Source of the DNA: Cellulosilyticum lentocellum DSM 5427
GTDB taxonomy: Bacteria; Bacillota; Clostridia; Lachnospirales; Cellulosilyticaceae
NCBI RefSeq assembly: GCF_000178835.2
Contig: NC_015275.1
Span: forward strand, 3,811,001-3,875,000
Direction of reading: 5' to 3'
Length of the DNA stretch: 64,000 nt
The notes under the pieces are model-generated. The model was given only the letters and a program-made list of their open reading frames with translations. It had not been told where the DNA came from and searched no databases. The translations under genes and the position numbers were made by a program. Below, piece after piece: positions 44,594 to 55,988 of the stretch; position 1 is the first letter of the stretch, and every line of letters starts with the position of its first letter.

Positions 44594-44905
44594 TTAGTCG
44601 ATTACAAAACGTTCTTTGTTAACGATTGCTACGCGAACTTTTTTACCGTCTTTAATTTCTACACCTAAACGTGCTGCTTTACCGCTGTGCACGTACATTA
44701 CATTTGACATGTGAATAGGTGCTTCTCTTTCAATTAAACCACCTTGGTTAGCTGCATTTGCTTTTTGGTGCTTTGTAATCATGTTACAACCTTCAACAAC
44801 AACTCTACCATTTTTACGGTCGATTAATGTGATGTTACCTTCTTTACCTTTATCTTTACCGGCAATAATAACTACTCTATCACCTTTTTTAAGTTTAGTT
44901 TTCAC
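44594..44905 (-). CDS. rplX: 50S ribosomal protein L24
   Basis: 103 residues. KOW start KKGDRVVIIAGKDKGKEGNIT and the following GGLIEREAPIHMSNVM are typical. Confidence 0.98.
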   Translation of the reverse strand: MKTKLKKGDRVVIIAGKDKGKEGNITLIDRKNGRVVVEGCNMITKHQKANAANQGGLIEREAPIHMSNVMYVHSGKAARLGVEIKDGKKVRVAIVNKERFVID

Positions 44906-44918
44906 TATTCACACCTCC

Positions 44919-45287
44919 TTATAGAACTTCTGGAGCAAGTGATAAGATTTTTGTGTATTTCTTTTCTCTTAACTCTCTTGCTACTGGTCCAAAAATACGA
45001 GTCCCTCTTGGGTTTTTGTCTTCTTTAATAATTACAGCTGCATTTTCATCGAATTTGATGTAAGAACCATCTTGACGTCTTACGCCTTTTTTAGTACGAA
45101 CGATAACAGCTTTAACTACATCACCTTTTTTAACAACGCCGCCTGGTGTTGCATCTTTAACTGATGCTACGATAACATCACCGATATTACCATATCTTCT
45201 TGTTGAGCCACCAAGAACACGGATACAAAGAAGTTCTTTAGCACCTGTGTTATCAGCTACTCTTAATCTACTCTCTTGTTGAATCAT
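44919..45287 (-). CDS. rplN: 50S ribosomal protein L14
   Basis: 122 residues: [20 protein letters not shown] and [11 protein letters not shown]. Standard length and place. Confidence 0.99.
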   Translation of the reverse strand: MIQQESRLRVADNTGAKELLCIRVLGGSTRRYGNIGDVIVASVKDATPGGVVKKGDVVKAVIVRTKKGVRRQDGSYIKFDENAAVIIKEDKNPRGTRIFGPVARELREKKYTKILSLAPEVL

Positions 45288-45318
45288 GAGAAGTGACCTC
45301 CTTTCAAGATTTCTATTA

Positions 45319-45576
45319 CTATTTAGCTTTTTCTACGATTTCTACAAGTCTAAATCTTTTTGATTTAGATAAAGGTCTTGTTTCCATTACTTTTACTCTA
45401 TCACCGATTTGGCACTCATTATTTTCATCATGAGCGTGTAATTTGTAAGTTCTTTTTACGATTTTTCCGTAAAGAGGGTGTTTTACATTGTTTACAACTG
45501 CTACAGTAATAGTTTTGTCCATTTTATTGCTAACTACATTACCAATTAATGTTTTACGTAAATTTCTTTCAGACAC
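45319..45576 (-). CDS. rpsQ: 30S ribosomal protein S17
   Basis: 85 residues: [27 protein letters not shown], and [20 protein letters not shown]. Standard S17. Confidence 0.98.
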   Translation of the reverse strand: MSERNLRKTLIGNVVSNKMDKTITVAVVNNVKHPLYGKIVKRTYKLHAHDENNECQIGDRVKVMETRPLSKSKRFRLVEIVEKAK

Positions 45577-45594
45577 GAGCTTGCCTCCTCTCTA

Positions 45595-45798
45595 CTACAC
45601 AGTTGCTTTTTGTGTAATAATAGTTTGAATACGTGCTATATTCTTTCTTACTTCTTTGATTCTTGCTGTGTTATCTAATTGATTGGTAGCGTTTTGGAAT
45701 CTTAAATTAAAGAGTTCTTTTTTCGCATTTACCAATTCAACTTGTAATTCATCAGCTGATTTAGTTCTAATTTCTTCTAAGAATGCTTTAGTTTTCAC
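45595..45798 (-). CDS. rpmC: 50S ribosomal protein L29
   Basis: 67 residues from a GTG at 45798 ([11 protein letters not shown]). AGGTGAT is 4 bases before it; the ATG at 45804 has no space to the site. The gene overlaps the end of rplP by 11 bases, suggesting coupling. [15 protein letters not shown] is the L29 motif. Confidence 0.95.
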   Translation of the reverse strand: MKTKAFLEEIRTKSADELQVELVNAKKELFNLRFQNATNQLDNTARIKEVRKNIARIQTIITQKATV

Positions 45799-46228
45799 TA
45801 CCATCACCTGCCATTTCTTGTTCAGCACGAGAAACGATTTTACACTTCATTGGTAACTTGTGTACCGCAAGTCTTAAAGCTTCTCTAGCTGTTTCTTCTG
45901 CTACGCCTGATAACTCAAACATAACTCTTCCTGGTTTAACTACTGCTACCCAGTAATCTACCGAACCTTTACCTTTACCCATACGAGTTTCAGCTGGTGT
46001 AGCTGTAACTGGTTTATCTGGGAAGATTTTAATCCAAACTTTACCACCACGTTTGATATAACGTGTCATCGCAATACGGGCTGCTTCAATTTGATTTGAT
46101 TTAACCCAAGATGGCTCCATTGCAACAATACCGTATTCACCATAAGTGATTTTATTTCCACGGGTAGCTTGGCCTTTCATACGTCCGCGTGATTGTTTGC
46201 GGCGTTTTACTCTTTTAGGCATTAACAT
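45788..46228 (-). CDS. rplP: 50S ribosomal protein L16
   Basis: 146 residues: [19 protein letters not shown], then GTRMGKGKG-like [21 protein letters not shown]. Arg near the end of this region belongs to the site for A-site tRNA passage. Shares a base with rpsC. Confidence 0.98.
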   Translation of the reverse strand: MLMPKRVKRRKQSRGRMKGQATRGNKITYGEYGIVAMEPSWVKSNQIEAARIAMTRYIKRGGKVWIKIFPDKPVTATPAETRMGKGKGSVDYWVAVVKPGRVMFELSGVAEETAREALRLAVHKLPMKCKIVSRAEQEMAGDGSEN

Positions 46229-46887
46229 TAGTTTTCGCTCCCTTCCTTTTTAACTTTAGTTGGAAGTACTTCTCCTTTGTAGATCCATACTTTAACGCCG
46301 ATTTTACCGTATGTTGTATCTGCTTCTGCAAATCCATACTCGATGTCAGCTCTTAATGTTTGAAGTGGAATGTTACCATCTGAATATTGTTCAGTACGTG
46401 CCATTTCAGCTCCACCTAAACGACCAGAACAAGATACTTTAATACCTTTTGCTCCAGATTTGAATGCTTTACCCATTGCTTGTTTCATAGCACGACGGAA
46501 AGAAACACGGTTTTCTAATTGAAGTGCAATGTTTTCTGCTACTAATTGAGCACAAGCTTCTGGTCTTTTAACCTCTACAATGTTGATAGCAACTTTGTTT
46601 GCAGTTAATTTTTCTACTTCTTTACGAAGTAAATCGATAGATGCTCCACCTTTACCAATTACGATACCTGGTTTTGATGTGTGAACGTGAACTCTTACAC
46701 GTTTAGACATTCTTTCGATTTCTACTTTATCAATGCCAGCAGCATATAATTTTTTCTTGATGAATTTTCTAATTTTATCATCTTCTACTAGGTTGTTAGC
46801 AAAGTCTTTTTTATCAGCATACCATCTAGCATCCCATTCTTTGATAACACCAACTCTTAATCCATGTGGATTTACCTTTTGGCCCAT
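46228..46887 (-). CDS. rpsC: 30S ribosomal protein S3
   Basis: 219 residues. KH domain ([21 protein letters not shown]) and [33 protein letters not shown] motifs. Normal S3. Confidence 0.98.
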   Translation of the reverse strand: MGQKVNPHGLRVGVIKEWDARWYADKKDFANNLVEDDKIRKFIKKKLYAAGIDKVEIERMSKRVRVHVHTSKPGIVIGKGGASIDLLRKEVEKLTANKVAINIVEVKRPEACAQLVAENIALQLENRVSFRRAMKQAMGKAFKSGAKGIKVSCSGRLGGAEMARTEQYSDGNIPLQTLRADIEYGFAEADTTYGKIGVKVWIYKGEVLPTKVKKEGSEN

Positions 46888-46899
46888 GTGTTTACCTCC

Positions 46900-47286
46900 T
46901 TATCTCGCATTTAATACCACTGTAATGTGGCTAGTTTGTTTTTGAATTTGATATGCACGACCTTGAGCACGTGGACGAATTCTTTTAAGAGTTGGTCCTT
47001 TTGTTGAGAATGCTTCATCCACATATAATGTTGAAGCGTCCATACCCATATTGTGTTCAGCGTTTGCAATTGCAGATTTTAATACTTTCTCTACTACACG
47101 AGCACCCCATCTTGGTGTGTATGCTAAGATAGCTAATGCTGTATTAACATCTTTTCCTTTAATTTGGTCAAGCACGATATTTGCTTTTGTACTTGATAAA
47201 CGTACGAATGTTACTCTAGCTTTTGGTCTTGAGTCTTTTTGAGCGTTTCTCTCTTTTTTGATCTGGCTTCTATGTCCTTTTGCCAT
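46900..47286 (-). CDS. rplV: 50S ribosomal protein L22
   Basis: 128 residues. [19 protein letters not shown] and the loop with [24 protein letters not shown] that lines the exit tunnel. N-terminal extension of about 18 basic residues relative to some L22. Confidence 0.98.
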   Translation of the reverse strand: MAKGHRSQIKKERNAQKDSRPKARVTFVRLSSTKANIVLDQIKGKDVNTALAILAYTPRWGARVVEKVLKSAIANAEHNMGMDASTLYVDEAFSTKGPTLKRIRPRAQGRAYQIQKQTSHITVVLNAR

Positions 47287-47317
47287 GATGAAAGACCTCC
47301 TTCCGTATAAATATTAA

Positions 47318-47599
47318 TTAGCGAACTCTTGATTTTTTCTCATCTTTACCATGTCCACGGTAAGTTCTTGTTAACGCAAATTCACCTAATTTGTGTCCTA
47401 CCATATCTTCTGTAACGAATACAGGAACGTGTTTTCTTCCGTCATGTACAGCGATTGTATGACCTACCATTGTAGGGAAAATTGTTGAACGACGTGACCA
47501 TGATTTAATAACTTTTTTCTCATCTGCTGCGTTCATAGCGTCTATTTTCTTTAATAAACTTTGATCAGCAAATGGTCCTTTTTTGATGGAACGAGCCAT
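47318..47599 (-). CDS. rpsS: 30S ribosomal protein S19
   Basis: 93 residues: [42 protein letters not shown]. Standard. Confidence 0.99.
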   Translation of the reverse strand: MARSIKKGPFADQSLLKKIDAMNAADEKKVIKSWSRRSTIFPTMVGHTIAVHDGRKHVPVFVTEDMVGHKLGEFALTRTYRGHGKDEKKSRVR

Positions 47600-47630
47600 T
47601 AATGATGCCTCCTTTCACGCAACCACGTTA

Positions 47631-48464
47631 TTATTTTTTGTTACGTGGACGTACAATATATTTATTAGAATGTTTGTTTTTCTTTCTTGTTTTATATCCA
47701 AGAGCTGGTTTACCCCATGGAGTACATGGATTTGGTCTACCGATTGGTGATCTACCTTCACCACCACCGTGAGGGTGATCGTTAGGGTTCATTACAGAAC
47801 CACGAACTGTTGGACGAATACCCATGTGACGTTTACGTCCTGCTTTACCAATGTTGATAAGTTCGTGATCGATGTTTCCAACTTGACCGATTGTAGCACG
47901 GCAGTTGATTGGAAGTAATCTCATTTCTCCTGATGGTAATTTAACTGTAGCGTATTTACCTTCTTTAGCCATAAGCTGAGCTGACATACCAGCAGCACGA
48001 ACAAGTTGTCCACCTTTACCTGGTTTCATCTCGATGTTATGAATTGTAGCACCTACTGGCATATCTTTCATTTCAAGACAGTTACCGATACGTACTTCTG
48101 CAGTTTCACCGCTCATAATAGTGTCATTTACATTAAGTCCTAATGGAGCTAAGATGTAACGTTTTTCACCATCTGCGTAAGCAAGTAATGCAATGTTAGC
48201 TGATCTGTTTGGATCATATTCAATACCTACTACTCTTGCTGGAACACCATCTTTATTACGTTTGAAGTCGATGATTCTGTATTTAATTGTAGCGCCGCCT
48301 CCACGGTGACGTACTGTGATTTTCCCTTGATTGTTTCTACCTGAGTTTTTCTTTAAAGTTACTAATAAAGATTTTTCAGGAGATGCTTTAGTGATTTCTT
48401 CAAATGTTGAAGAAGTCATATGTCTTCTTGAAGGGGTATATGGTCTAAATTTTCTGATACCCAT
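47631..48464 (-). CDS. rplB: 50S ribosomal protein L2
   Basis: 277 residues from ATG 48464 ([12 protein letters not shown]), 6 bases after [26 protein letters not shown] has the conserved His of the peptidyl-transferase area. Confidence 0.99.
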   Translation of the reverse strand: MGIRKFRPYTPSRRHMTSSTFEEITKASPEKSLLVTLKKNSGRNNQGKITVRHRGGGATIKYRIIDFKRNKDGVPARVVGIEYDPNRSANIALLAYADGEKRYILAPLGLNVNDTIMSGETAEVRIGNCLEMKDMPVGATIHNIEMKPGKGGQLVRAAGMSAQLMAKEGKYATVKLPSGEMRLLPINCRATIGQVGNIDHELINIGKAGRKRHMGIRPTVRGSVMNPNDHPHGGGEGRSPIGRPNPCTPWGKPALGYKTRKKNKHSNKYIVRPRNKK

Positions 48465-48541
48465 CGTGTTCACTCCTTTCAATCGATTAATTTACACGAT
48501 TCTTTTACACTTAGCCGTGTGTTTCATCTTTTTCTATTAAA

Positions 48542-48841
48542 CTACATTCCTTGGAAAAAGTCAATGTCTTTGCTTTCAGCTGTAAGTTTAACGATTGCTT
48601 TTTTGTAAGCGTTTGTTTTACCAACTGTTCTTCCACGACGTTTTGTTTTTCCATCGTAGTTAGCTGTATTTACTTTCTCAACTTTTGTTCCTTCGAACAT
48701 TTTTTCTACTGCTTCTCTGATTTGAGCTTTAGTAGCACTTTTTTCAACTAGGAATGTGTATTTTTTCTCAGCCATGCTGTTCATAGATTTCTCTGTAACA
48801 ACTGGTTTTAAAATGACGTCATAAAATTTTAAGTCTGCCAT
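48542..48841 (-). CDS. rplW: 50S ribosomal protein L23
   Basis: 99 residues: [28 protein letters not shown] and [18 protein letters not shown]. Exit-tunnel rim protein; docks SRP and trigger factor. It shares a base with rplD. Confidence 0.98.
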   Translation of the reverse strand: MADLKFYDVILKPVVTEKSMNSMAEKKYTFLVEKSATKAQIREAVEKMFEGTKVEKVNTANYDGKTKRRGRTVGKTNAYKKAIVKLTAESKDIDFFQGM

Positions 48842-49464
48842 TATGCGTACACCTCCTCGATTTTATTAAGAGCATCTTTAGTTACTACGAATGTATCGTA
48901 TTTTAAGATGTCGTATACATTAATATTGTTTACAGCTGCTGTTTTAATACCTTGGATGTTTTTAGCTGATAACATAACGTTTTTGCTAGCTTCACCTTCA
49001 GTAACGATTAAAGCTTTATTTAATTTAAGAGCTTCTAAAACATTAGCCATAGCTTTTGTTTTGATTTCTGCTAATTCTAATGAATCAAGAACGATGAATT
49101 TAGACTCGTTTACTCTGCTTGTTAAAGCTGATTTAAGAGCTAATCTTCTTTCTTTAGCATTCACTTTAATTGAGTAATTTCTTGGTTTTGGTGCGAATGC
49201 AACTCCACCACCTACCCATTGTACTGCACGAATAGAACCTTGTCTTGCTCTACCTGTACCTTTTTGTTTCCATGGTTTTCTACCACCACCACGTACTTCT
49301 GCACGAGTTTTAGCACTTTGTGTACCTTGACGTCTGTTTGCAAGGTGTGCAACTACTGCTTGGTGTACTAAGTGTTCTTTAACTTCTACCGCAAAAATTG
49401 AGTCGTTTAATTCAACTTCTCCAACTTGTGCGCCTGTCATATTTAATACAGCTACTTTTGCCAT
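48841..49464 (-). CDS. rplD: 50S ribosomal protein L4
   Basis: 207 residues. Extended loop [20 protein letters not shown] is plain. L4 is the classical repressor of S10 operons, so it is the natural ligand candidate for the structured rpsJ leader. Confidence 0.98.
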   Translation of the reverse strand: MAKVAVLNMTGAQVGEVELNDSIFAVEVKEHLVHQAVVAHLANRRQGTQSAKTRAEVRGGGRKPWKQKGTGRARQGSIRAVQWVGGGVAFAPKPRNYSIKVNAKERRLALKSALTSRVNESKFIVLDSLELAEIKTKAMANVLEALKLNKALIVTEGEASKNVMLSAKNIQGIKTAAVNNINVYDILKYDTFVVTKDALNKIEEVYA

Positions 49465-49491
49465 TACTAATTTCCTCCTTTCTCGCTATCC

Positions 49492-50121
49492 TTAAGCTTT
49501 ACAGCTATCTTTGATAGTGATGATTGTACCTTTTGGTCCTGGTACTGCACCTTTAATTAAGATTAAGTTTTTATCTGCATCTACACGTGCAACTTCTAAG
49601 TTTTGTACTGTTACTTGTACACAACCCATGTGTGATGGAAGGCCTTTACCTTTCATAACGCGTCCTGGGCTTGTTGCAGCACCCATAGAACCTGCTACTC
49701 TGTGTGATTTAGAACCGTGTCCCATTGGTCCACGAGATTGACCATATTTTTTGATAGCGCCTTGGTAACCTTTACCTTTTGAAGTACCAACTACATCTAC
49801 TTTGTCTCCAGCAGCAAATGCATCAGCTTTGATTTCTGTTCCAACTTCATAAGCACTTGTATCTTCTAATCTGAATTCTTTTAAGAATTTTTTAGCCTCA
49901 ACGCCAGCTTTTGCGAAGTGACCAGCAACTGGTTTGATTACGTGTTTAGATTTAACTTCACCGAAACCAACTTGAATTGCTTCGTAACCATCATTTTCCA
50001 TAGTTTTCTTTTGAGTTACAACACATGGACCTGCTTCTAATACTGTTACAGGAATTAGGTTTGCGTTTTCATCAAAAATTTGAGTCATACCAATTTTTTT
50101 ACCTAAAATTGCCTTTTTCAT
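49492..50121 (-). CDS. rplC: 50S ribosomal protein L3
   Basis: 209 residues from ATG 50121 ([16 protein letters not shown]), AGGAGG 8 bases before. Loop [20 protein letters not shown] and [10 protein letters not shown] are L3 motifs. Confidence 0.98.
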   Translation of the reverse strand: MKKAILGKKIGMTQIFDENANLIPVTVLEAGPCVVTQKKTMENDGYEAIQVGFGEVKSKHVIKPVAGHFAKAGVEAKKFLKEFRLEDTSAYEVGTEIKADAFAAGDKVDVVGTSKGKGYQGAIKKYGQSRGPMGHGSKSHRVAGSMGAATSPGRVMKGKGLPSHMGCVQVTVQNLEVARVDADKNLILIKGAVPGPKGTIITIKDSCKA

Positions 50122-50217
50122 TTCTTGCACCTCCTAATATCTACAGCGGATTACCATCTTCGGGTAATCATACTAGACGATTATTTAACCGTCCGTTTGT
50201 TATCAAGTTTGCTAAAA

Positions 50218-50526
50218 TTATTTAGCGTCAACTTTGATATCTACACCAGCTGGTAAATCAATTCTCATAAGAGCATCGCCAGTTTTTGGTGTTGCTTCTA
50301 CGTCGATAAGTCTTTTGTGAGTTCTTTGTTCGAATTGCTCACGAGAATCTTTGTATTTGTGTACAGCACGTAGAATTGTTACAACTTCTTTTTTAGTTGG
50401 AAGTGGGATTGGTCCACTTACTTGAGCGCCAGTTTTTTTAGCGATCTCTACGATTTGTGCAGCTGTTTGATCGATTAATTTGTGATCATAAGCTTTTAAT
50501 GTAATACGGATTTTTTGACTTGCCAT
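50218..50526 (-). CDS. rpsJ: 30S ribosomal protein S10
   Basis: 102 residues: [52 protein letters not shown]. Head gene of the S10 operon; GGAGGGG is 9 bases upstream. Confidence 0.99.
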   Translation of the reverse strand: MASQKIRITLKAYDHKLIDQTAAQIVEIAKKTGAQVSGPIPLPTKKEVVTILRAVHKYKDSREQFEQRTHKRLIDVEATPKTGDALMRIDLPAGVDIKVDAK

Positions 50527-50539
50527 AAAAAAAGTCCCC

Positions 50540-50769
50540 TCCTTTTCGTACTTTTTTGAACCTAGTACGACTAGTGGTGACTGTACACTCTGCTGGTGTT
50601 AATAAGCGCAAACTTATATCAAGCATTTCCATATAACTATGGACACGCCTAACACCTATTCAATATAGTACAGTGACCTGCCGCCTGGTTTCTTGAACCT
50701 GACATTCGCTCCCCAGAAATCCATCTTGCGATGCGTAACCTCCTGGATCATAGTTCTCAATGTCACAAC
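50540..50769 (-). promoter_or_regulatory. Structured leader of the S10 operon (candidate L4-responsive r-leader)
   Basis: About 230 bases between promoter and rpsJ with clear pairings: 50576-50586 with 50668-50678 (10 of 11), 50595-50601 with 50650-50656 (7 of 7), 50606-50608 with 50646-50648, and a hairpin 50628-50633 with 50638-50643. A smaller hairpin is at 50687-50699. The nested stems are preserved as one large folded domain just upstream of rpsJ. L4 feedback on S10 leaders is known in other bacteria; for this leader it is inference. Confidence 0.6.
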
Positions 50770-50775
50770 GTATTT

Positions 50776-50804
50776 ATTATATACTATCTTCTTGTACATG
50801 ACAA
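50776..50804 (-). promoter_or_regulatory. Strong sigma-A promoter of the S10 operon
   Basis: TTGTCA (50799-50804) and TATAAT (50776-50781) with exactly 17 bases between, on the minus strand. Confidence 0.85.
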
Positions 50805-51140
50805 GGATTTTTTTATTTTTTTTACAATTTTATTCTGGTAATTTATGCATTATTTTTCATACGCCTATTGTAATAAAAATGAGTTTCTTCCTATATAATA
50901 GCTATTTACTTTTTAACCTTTTCGTTTCTTTAACGATTTATATTCTACACGCTTTTATAATGATGTTCAAATCATAATTTCTTCCATCTGTAGACTCTAC
51001 ATGAGGAATCAAGAATACATATTAGTTTCTGCACCTTCTTCACTCTTAAGAATTTACCTTGCCATCATTACTCCTTACGCCTATGGTAAGCCTATATTCT
51101 TCATCATTCCTTTATCTATTATTCAGTGATTATAGATTTA
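50805..51140. other. AT-rich gap between the S10 promoter and the tuf terminator
   Basis: No gene seen on either strand beyond chance frames; a 94-codon plus frame from 50693 runs through the leader and is not credible. Confidence 0.4.
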
Positions 51141-51171
51141 AAAAAAGACACATCCTAAGATGTGTCTTTTT
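51141..51171 (-). terminator. Terminator of tuf
   Basis: GACACATC (51147-51154) pairs with GATGTGTC (51159-51166) with flanking A/T runs; seven T on the minus strand follow. Confidence 0.85.
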
Positions 51172-51190
51172 ATAATCAAATAATCAGAGA

Positions 51191-52384
51191 TTACTCAATG
51201 ATTGATGCAACAGCACCAGAACCTACTGTTCTACCACCTTCACGGATAGCAAAACGTAAACCTTGTGCCATAGCGATTGGATGGATAAGCTCGATAGTCA
51301 TTTCTACGTTATCCCCAGGCATACACATTTCTGTACCTTCTGGTAACTCGATAACACCTGTTACGTCAGTTGTACGGAAATAGAATTGTGGTCTATAGTG
51401 AGAGAAGAATGGTTTATGACGGCCACCTTCTTCTTTTTTAAGAACGTATACTTGAGCTTTGAATTTTGTATGTGGTGTGATTGAACCTGGTTTACAAAGA
51501 ACTTGCCCTCTTTCGATTTCTGTTCTTTGGATACCACGAAGAAGAGCACCGATGTTGTCACCAGCTTCAGCTTGGTCAAGAAGTTTACGGAACATTTCTA
51601 CTCCTGTACAAACTACTTTACGAGTTTCTTCATGAATACCTACTAATTCAACTTCATCTTGAACTTTAAGAACACCTGATTCTACTCTACCAGTTGCAAC
51701 TGTACCACGACCTGTGATAGAGAATACGTCTTCTACTGGCATTAAGAATGGTTTGTCTACAGCACGTTCTGGAGTTGGGATATATTCGTCAATGATTTCG
51801 AATAATTCAACGATTTTATCTCCCCATGGACCCATTGGATCGTTAAGTGCTTGAAGAGCTGAACCACGGATGATTGGAGTATCATCACCAGGGAAATCGT
51901 AAGAGCTTAATAAGTCTCTGATTTCCATTTCAACTAATTCTAATAATTCTTCGTCATCAACCATATCACATTTGTTTAAGAAAACAACGATGTATGGTAC
52001 ACCAACTTGACGAGATAATAAGATATGCTCTCTAGTTTGAGCCATTGGACCATCTGTAGCTGCACAAACAAGGATAGTACCATCCATTTGAGCTGCTCCT
52101 GTGATCATGTTTTTAACGTAGTCAGCATGTCCTGGACAGTCAACGTGAGCATAGTGACGAGCTGGAGTTTCATATTCAACGTGAGCTGTAGAAATTGTGA
52201 TACCACGTTCTCTTTCTTCTGGAGCTTTATCAATATTTGCGAAGTCAACTGCTTCACCTAAGTGATATCTTTCGTGAAGAGTTTTTGTAATTGCTGCTGT
52301 TAATGTTGTTTTACCATGGTCAACGTGTCCGATTGTACCAATGTTAACGTGTGGCTTGGTTCTTTCAAATTTAGCTTTAGCCAT
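51191..52384 (-). CDS. tuf: Elongation factor Tu
   Basis: 397 residues. G1 [10 protein letters not shown]2 region [21 protein letters not shown] and SAL(Q) motifs intact. Delivers aminoacyl-tRNA. Own promoter in the fusA-tuf gap (see 52433). Confidence 0.99.
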   Translation of the reverse strand: MAKAKFERTKPHVNIGTIGHVDHGKTTLTAAITKTLHERYHLGEAVDFANIDKAPEERERGITISTAHVEYETPARHYAHVDCPGHADYVKNMITGAAQMDGTILVCAATDGPMAQTREHILLSRQVGVPYIVVFLNKCDMVDDEELLELVEMEIRDLLSSYDFPGDDTPIIRGSALQALNDPMGPWGDKIVELFEIIDEYIPTPERAVDKPFLMPVEDVFSITGRGTVATGRVESGVLKVQDEVELVGIHEETRKVVCTGVEMFRKLLDQAEAGDNIGALLRGIQRTEIERGQVLCKPGSITPHTKFKAQVYVLKKEEGGRHKPFFSHYRPQFYFRTTDVTGVIELPEGTEMCMPGDNVEMTIELIHPIAMAQGLRFAIREGGRTVGSGAVASIIE

Positions 52385-52432
52385 TTGTCATTTCCTCCTT
52401 TAATTTCGGCTGAGTTTTTCTCAGATAATTTG

Positions 52433-52461
52433 ATTATATTCAATTTGCAGCTACTTTTCAA
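52433..52461 (-). promoter_or_regulatory. Internal promoter of tuf
   Basis: TTGAAA (52456-52461) and TATAAT (52433-52438), 17 bases apart on the minus strand. A 14-base-pair hairpin (52443-52456 with 52460-52473) overlaps it, so fusA read-through and tuf initiation may be separated here. Confidence 0.7.
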
Positions 52462-52505
52462 GTAGCTGCAAATGATTTATTTTGTTAATATCCTTTTTAA
52501 GATAA

Positions 52506-54593
52506 TTAGTTACCTCTACGGTCTGAAATTACTTTGTCTTGGATATTTTTTGGACATGGTTCATAATGGTCGAATTCCATTGATGAGTTACCACGACCTT
52601 GTGTTCTTGAACGAAGGTCAGTTGTATATCCGAACATTTCTGCAAGAGGAACGAATGCTCTAACTTCTTGTCCGCCACCAACTGCGTTCATACCTTCCAT
52701 ACGTCCACGACGTGAGTTAAGACTTCCGATAACATCTCCTAAATATTCTTCTGGAGCTGTTACAACAACTTTCATGATAGGTTCAAGAAGTACACCACCT
52801 GCTTTTTTCATAGCATCTTTGAATGCCATAGAACCAGCAATTTTGAATGCCATTTCTGATGAATCGACATCGTGGTATGAACCATCATAACAGTCTGCTT
52901 TAACACCAAGAACTTTAAATCCAGCTAAAGGACCAGCATTCATAGCTTCTTGGATACCTTTGTCAACAGCTGGAATGTATTCTTTAGGAATAGATCCACC
53001 AACTACTGAACTTACGAATTCGTAAGTGTGTTCAGAGTTAGGGTCAAGTTGTGAGAAACGAACTTTACAGTGACCGTATTGACCACTACCACCAGATTGT
53101 TTAACGTATTTAGATTCAACGTCAACATCTTTAGCAATTGTTTCTTTATATGCAACTTGAGGTGCACCTACATTAGCTTCTACTTTGAATTCTCTCATTA
53201 AACGGTCAACGATGATTTCAAGGTGAAGCTCACCCATACCTGCAATGATTGTTTGACCTGTTTCTTCATCTGTCCAAGTTTTAAATGTTGGATCTTCTTC
53301 TGCAAGTTTTGCAAGACCAAGTCCCATTTTTTCTTGTCCAGCTTTAGTTTTAGGTTCAATAGCAACTTGAATAACTGGTTCTGGGAATTCCATTGACTCT
53401 AAAATTACTGGGTGATCTTCATCACATAATGTATCACCTGTTGTAGTCATTTTTAAACCTACAGCAGCAGCGATATCTCCAGAGTAAACTTCAGAGATTT
53501 CTTTACGTTCATTAGCATGCATCTGTAAGATACGGCCTAAACGTTCTTTTCTGTTCTTAGTTGAGTTAAGAACATATGATCCTGATGAAATGCTTCCTGA
53601 GTACACACGGAAGAAAGCAAGCTTCCCTACGAATGGGTCAGTCATGATTTTGAATGCAAGAGCAGCAAATGGTTCATCATCAGATGAATGTTTGTCCATT
53701 TCTTCTCCTGTTTCAGGATTAACACCTTTAATAGCTGGGATATCTGTTGGTGCTGGCATAAATTCTACGATAGCATCAAGTAATTTTTGTACCCCTTTGT
53801 TTTTGTAAGCCGAACCACAAAGAACTGGAATGATTTGTACGTTGATAACTGCTTGACGAAGAGCCGCACGAAGTTGTTCTTCACCAATTTCTTCACCTTC
53901 AAGGTACATCATCATTAATTCTTCATCAGTTTCACAAATTGCTTCAATCATCTCAGCACGATATTGTGCAGCCATTTCAGCCATATCTGCTGGGATTTCT
54001 TGTTCTTCAATTTCTTTACCTAAATCGTCTTTGTAGATGAATGCTTTGTTTTTGAATAAGTCAATTACTCCAACAAAGTTTTCTTCTGCACCGATTGGTA
54101 ATTCGATAGGAACAGCATTTGCCCCTAATCTTTCTCTCATCATGCCTACTGCTCTTAAGAAGTCAGCACCCATGATATCCATTTTATTTACAAACGCCAT
54201 ACGTGGTACGTGGTATTTGTCAGCTTGACGCCATACTGTCTCAGATTGAGGTTCAACCCCACCTTTTGCACAGAATACGCCTACAGCACTATCAAGTACA
54301 CGTAATGAACGCTCAACTTCTACAGTAAAGTCAACGTGTCCAGGAGTATCAATGATATTGATACGGTTATTTAACCAGAAACAAGTTGTTGCAGCGGATG
54401 TGATTGTGATACCACGTTCTTGCTCTTGTTCCATCCAGTCCATAGTAGCAGTACCTTCATGGCTCTCACCAATCTTATGGTTTCTACCTGTATAGAAAAG
54501 GATACGTTCTGTAAGAGTTGTTTTACCTGCATCGATATGAGCCATGATACCAATATTTCTGGTACGCTCAAGTGGATATTCTCTTCCTGCCAA
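52506..54593 (-). CDS. fusA: Elongation factor G
   Basis: 695 residues. G1 [32 protein letters not shown]; then domains II-V with [16 protein letters not shown] and [15 protein letters not shown] in domain V. Translocase. Follows rpsG. Confidence 0.99.
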   Translation of the reverse strand: MAGREYPLERTRNIGIMAHIDAGKTTLTERILFYTGRNHKIGESHEGTATMDWMEQEQERGITITSAATTCFWLNNRINIIDTPGHVDFTVEVERSLRVLDSAVGVFCAKGGVEPQSETVWRQADKYHVPRMAFVNKMDIMGADFLRAVGMMRERLGANAVPIELPIGAEENFVGVIDLFKNKAFIYKDDLGKEIEEQEIPADMAEMAAQYRAEMIEAICETDEELMMMYLEGEEIGEEQLRAALRQAVINVQIIPVLCGSAYKNKGVQKLLDAIVEFMPAPTDIPAIKGVNPETGEEMDKHSSDDEPFAALAFKIMTDPFVGKLAFFRVYSGSISSGSYVLNSTKNRKERLGRILQMHANERKEISEVYSGDIAAAVGLKMTTTGDTLCDEDHPVILESMEFPEPVIQVAIEPKTKAGQEKMGLGLAKLAEEDPTFKTWTDEETGQTIIAGMGELHLEIIVDRLMREFKVEANVGAPQVAYKETIAKDVDVESKYVKQSGGSGQYGHCKVRFSQLDPNSEHTYEFVSSVVGGSIPKEYIPAVDKGIQEAMNAGPLAGFKVLGVKADCYDGSYHDVDSSEMAFKIAGSMAFKDAMKKAGGVLLEPIMKVVVTAPEEYLGDVIGSLNSRRGRMEGMNAVGGGQEVRAFVPLAEMFGYTTDLRSRTQGRGNSSMEFDHYEPCPKNIQDKVISDRRGN

Positions 54594-54620
54594 GGTATTT
54601 CCTCCTTTAAATTAAATAGC

Positions 54621-55091
54621 CTACCATCTGTAGTGAGCAAATGCTTTGTTTGCTTCTGCCATTTTGTGTGTATCTTCTTTTTTCTTAACTGATCCACCTG
54701 TGTTATTAAGTGCATCTAATAACTCAGCTGCAAGAGCTTCAGTTGTAGTTTTTTCACCACGTTTACGTGTGTGAACTGTTAACCAACGAAGTCCTAATGT
54801 TTGACGTCTTTCTGGACGAACTTCCATAGGTACTTGGTAAGTTGCACCCCCTACACGGCGTGCTTTTACTTCTAATACTGGCATGATGTTTTCTAAAGCT
54901 TCTTGGAAAACTTCTAATGCATCTCTACCTGTTTTTTCTGCAATGATGTCAAACGCACCATATACTATTTTTTGAGCTTTTCCTCTTTTACCGTCTAGCA
55001 TAATGTTGTTAATAAGCTTTGTTACTAACTTGCTGTTGTACATAGGATCAGCTAATACGTCTCTTTTTGCTACATGTCCTTTACGTGGCAC
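54621..55091 (-). CDS. rpsG: 30S ribosomal protein S7
   Basis: 156 residues: [39 protein letters not shown], and NKAFAHYRW end. In several bacteria S7 represses its operon from the rpsL-rpsG gap. Confidence 0.99.
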   Translation of the reverse strand: MPRKGHVAKRDVLADPMYNSKLVTKLINNIMLDGKRGKAQKIVYGAFDIIAEKTGRDALEVFQEALENIMPVLEVKARRVGGATYQVPMEVRPERRQTLGLRWLTVHTRKRGEKTTTEALAAELLDALNNTGGSVKKKEDTHKMAEANKAFAHYRW

Positions 55092-55129
55092 GGTCTTCCC
55101 TCCTTAACTAATTTCATTCGAAATATCAT

Positions 55130-55220
55130 CGGTACTCGTCCTCATTAACGAGGATCGTGCGTGCCCACTCATCTATTTAAAATCTGACTAGTCAGCTTTT
55201 TATCGTAAGTTGGGCACCAA
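55130..55220 (-). promoter_or_regulatory. Structured rpsL-rpsG intercistronic region, candidate S7-type regulatory site
   Basis: In the 142-base gap, GTGCCCA (55161-55167) pairs with TGGGCAC (55211-55217), a TCCTC/GAGGA hairpin lies at about 55139-55154, and CTGACTAGTCAG (55184-55195) is a palindrome inside the first stem. The gap is long for this operon. S7 binding is known in E. coli at the same place, not shown here. Confidence 0.5.
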
Positions 55221-55233
55221 TTCATTTCTTAGA

Positions 55234-55653
55234 TTATTTTTTAACTTTTGGTCTCTTAGCACCGTATTTTGAACGAGCTTGTTTTCTGTTCGCAACACCT
55301 GCTGTATCAAGAGTACCACGAACGATATGGTAACGTGTACCTGGTAAGTCTTTTACCCTACCTCCGCGGATTAATACTACACTGTGTTCTTGAAGGTTAT
55401 GACCTTCACCTGGAATGTAAGCTGTTACTTCAATCCCGTTTGTTAAACGAACTCTGGCAATCTTACGAAGAGCTGAGTTAGGTTTTTTAGGTGTAGCTGT
55501 TTTAACTGCTGTACAAACACCTCTTTTTTGTGGTGAAGAGATATCTGTAGGACGTTTTCTTAAAGAGTTGAACCCTTTTTGTAACGCTGGCGCAGTTGAT
55601 TTTTTCTCGATTTCTTTTCTGCCTTTACGAACTAATTGGTTAAATGTAGGCAT
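55234..55653 (-). CDS. rpsL: 30S ribosomal protein S12
   Basis: 139 residues. [19 protein letters not shown] has the wild-type, streptomycin-sensitive Lys; GVRYHIVRG-like [17 protein letters not shown] is standard. Gene order rpsL-rpsG-fusA-tuf. Confidence 0.99.
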   Translation of the reverse strand: MPTFNQLVRKGRKEIEKKSTAPALQKGFNSLRKRPTDISSPQKRGVCTAVKTATPKKPNSALRKIARVRLTNGIEVTAYIPGEGHNLQEHSVVLIRGGRVKDLPGTRYHIVRGTLDTAGVANRKQARSKYGAKRPKVKK

Positions 55654-55668
55654 TCTGGCACCTCCTCC

Positions 55669-55911
55669 TTACGCGATAATTGCTGCTACTGCAGTTTTTA
55701 CTTCTATGTTACATTTTTCGCCAAGTTCTTTCATTGTATCAACGAATTCAACTTGTACATTTTTCGCTTTTGCAAGCTCTACCACCTGACCCGTAACACG
55801 GTCATCGGCATCTTTAGCGACAAATACAACTTTAGCATCACCTTTTTCAAGATGTTTGATCGTTTGTTTTGTCCCCACAATTTGAATTGTGTTTTCCAAA
55901 TCGTACAACAT
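55669..55911 (-). CDS. L7Ae-family K-turn-binding protein (YbxF-like)
   Basis: 80 residues from ATG 55911 (MLYDLENTIQIVG), 6 bases after AAAGGGGG; the longer frame is unsupported. L7Ae pattern: GTKQTIKHLEKGDAKVVFVAKDADDRVTGQVVELA shortened here, then VEFVDTMKELGEKCNIEVKTA. The position before rpsL matches ybxF in Bacillus. Binds K-turns; role in the ribosome not settled. Confidence 0.92.
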   Translation of the reverse strand: MLYDLENTIQIVGTKQTIKHLEKGDAKVVFVAKDADDRVTGQVVELAKAKNVQVEFVDTMKELGEKCNIEVKTAVAAIIA

Positions 55912-55959
55912 AAATCCCCCTTTAGGTTCATTTTTATGCATACTATTACACACTGACCT

Positions 55960-55988
55960 AGTCTATCACTCTAAGTCTTAGTTGTCAA
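55960..55988 (-). promoter_or_regulatory. Strong promoter of the L7Ae-rpsL-rpsG-fusA operon
   Basis: TTGACA (55983-55988) and TAGACT (55960-55965), 17 bases apart on the minus strand. The -35 is perfect consensus and the -10 one or two bases off. Confidence 0.75.

Noticed and set aside
50693-50977. 94-codon plus-strand frame over the S10 leader
   Set aside because: Hydrophobic, Phe/Leu-rich, as AT-rich non-coding DNA gives; it crosses a leader with clear pairing and a promoter.
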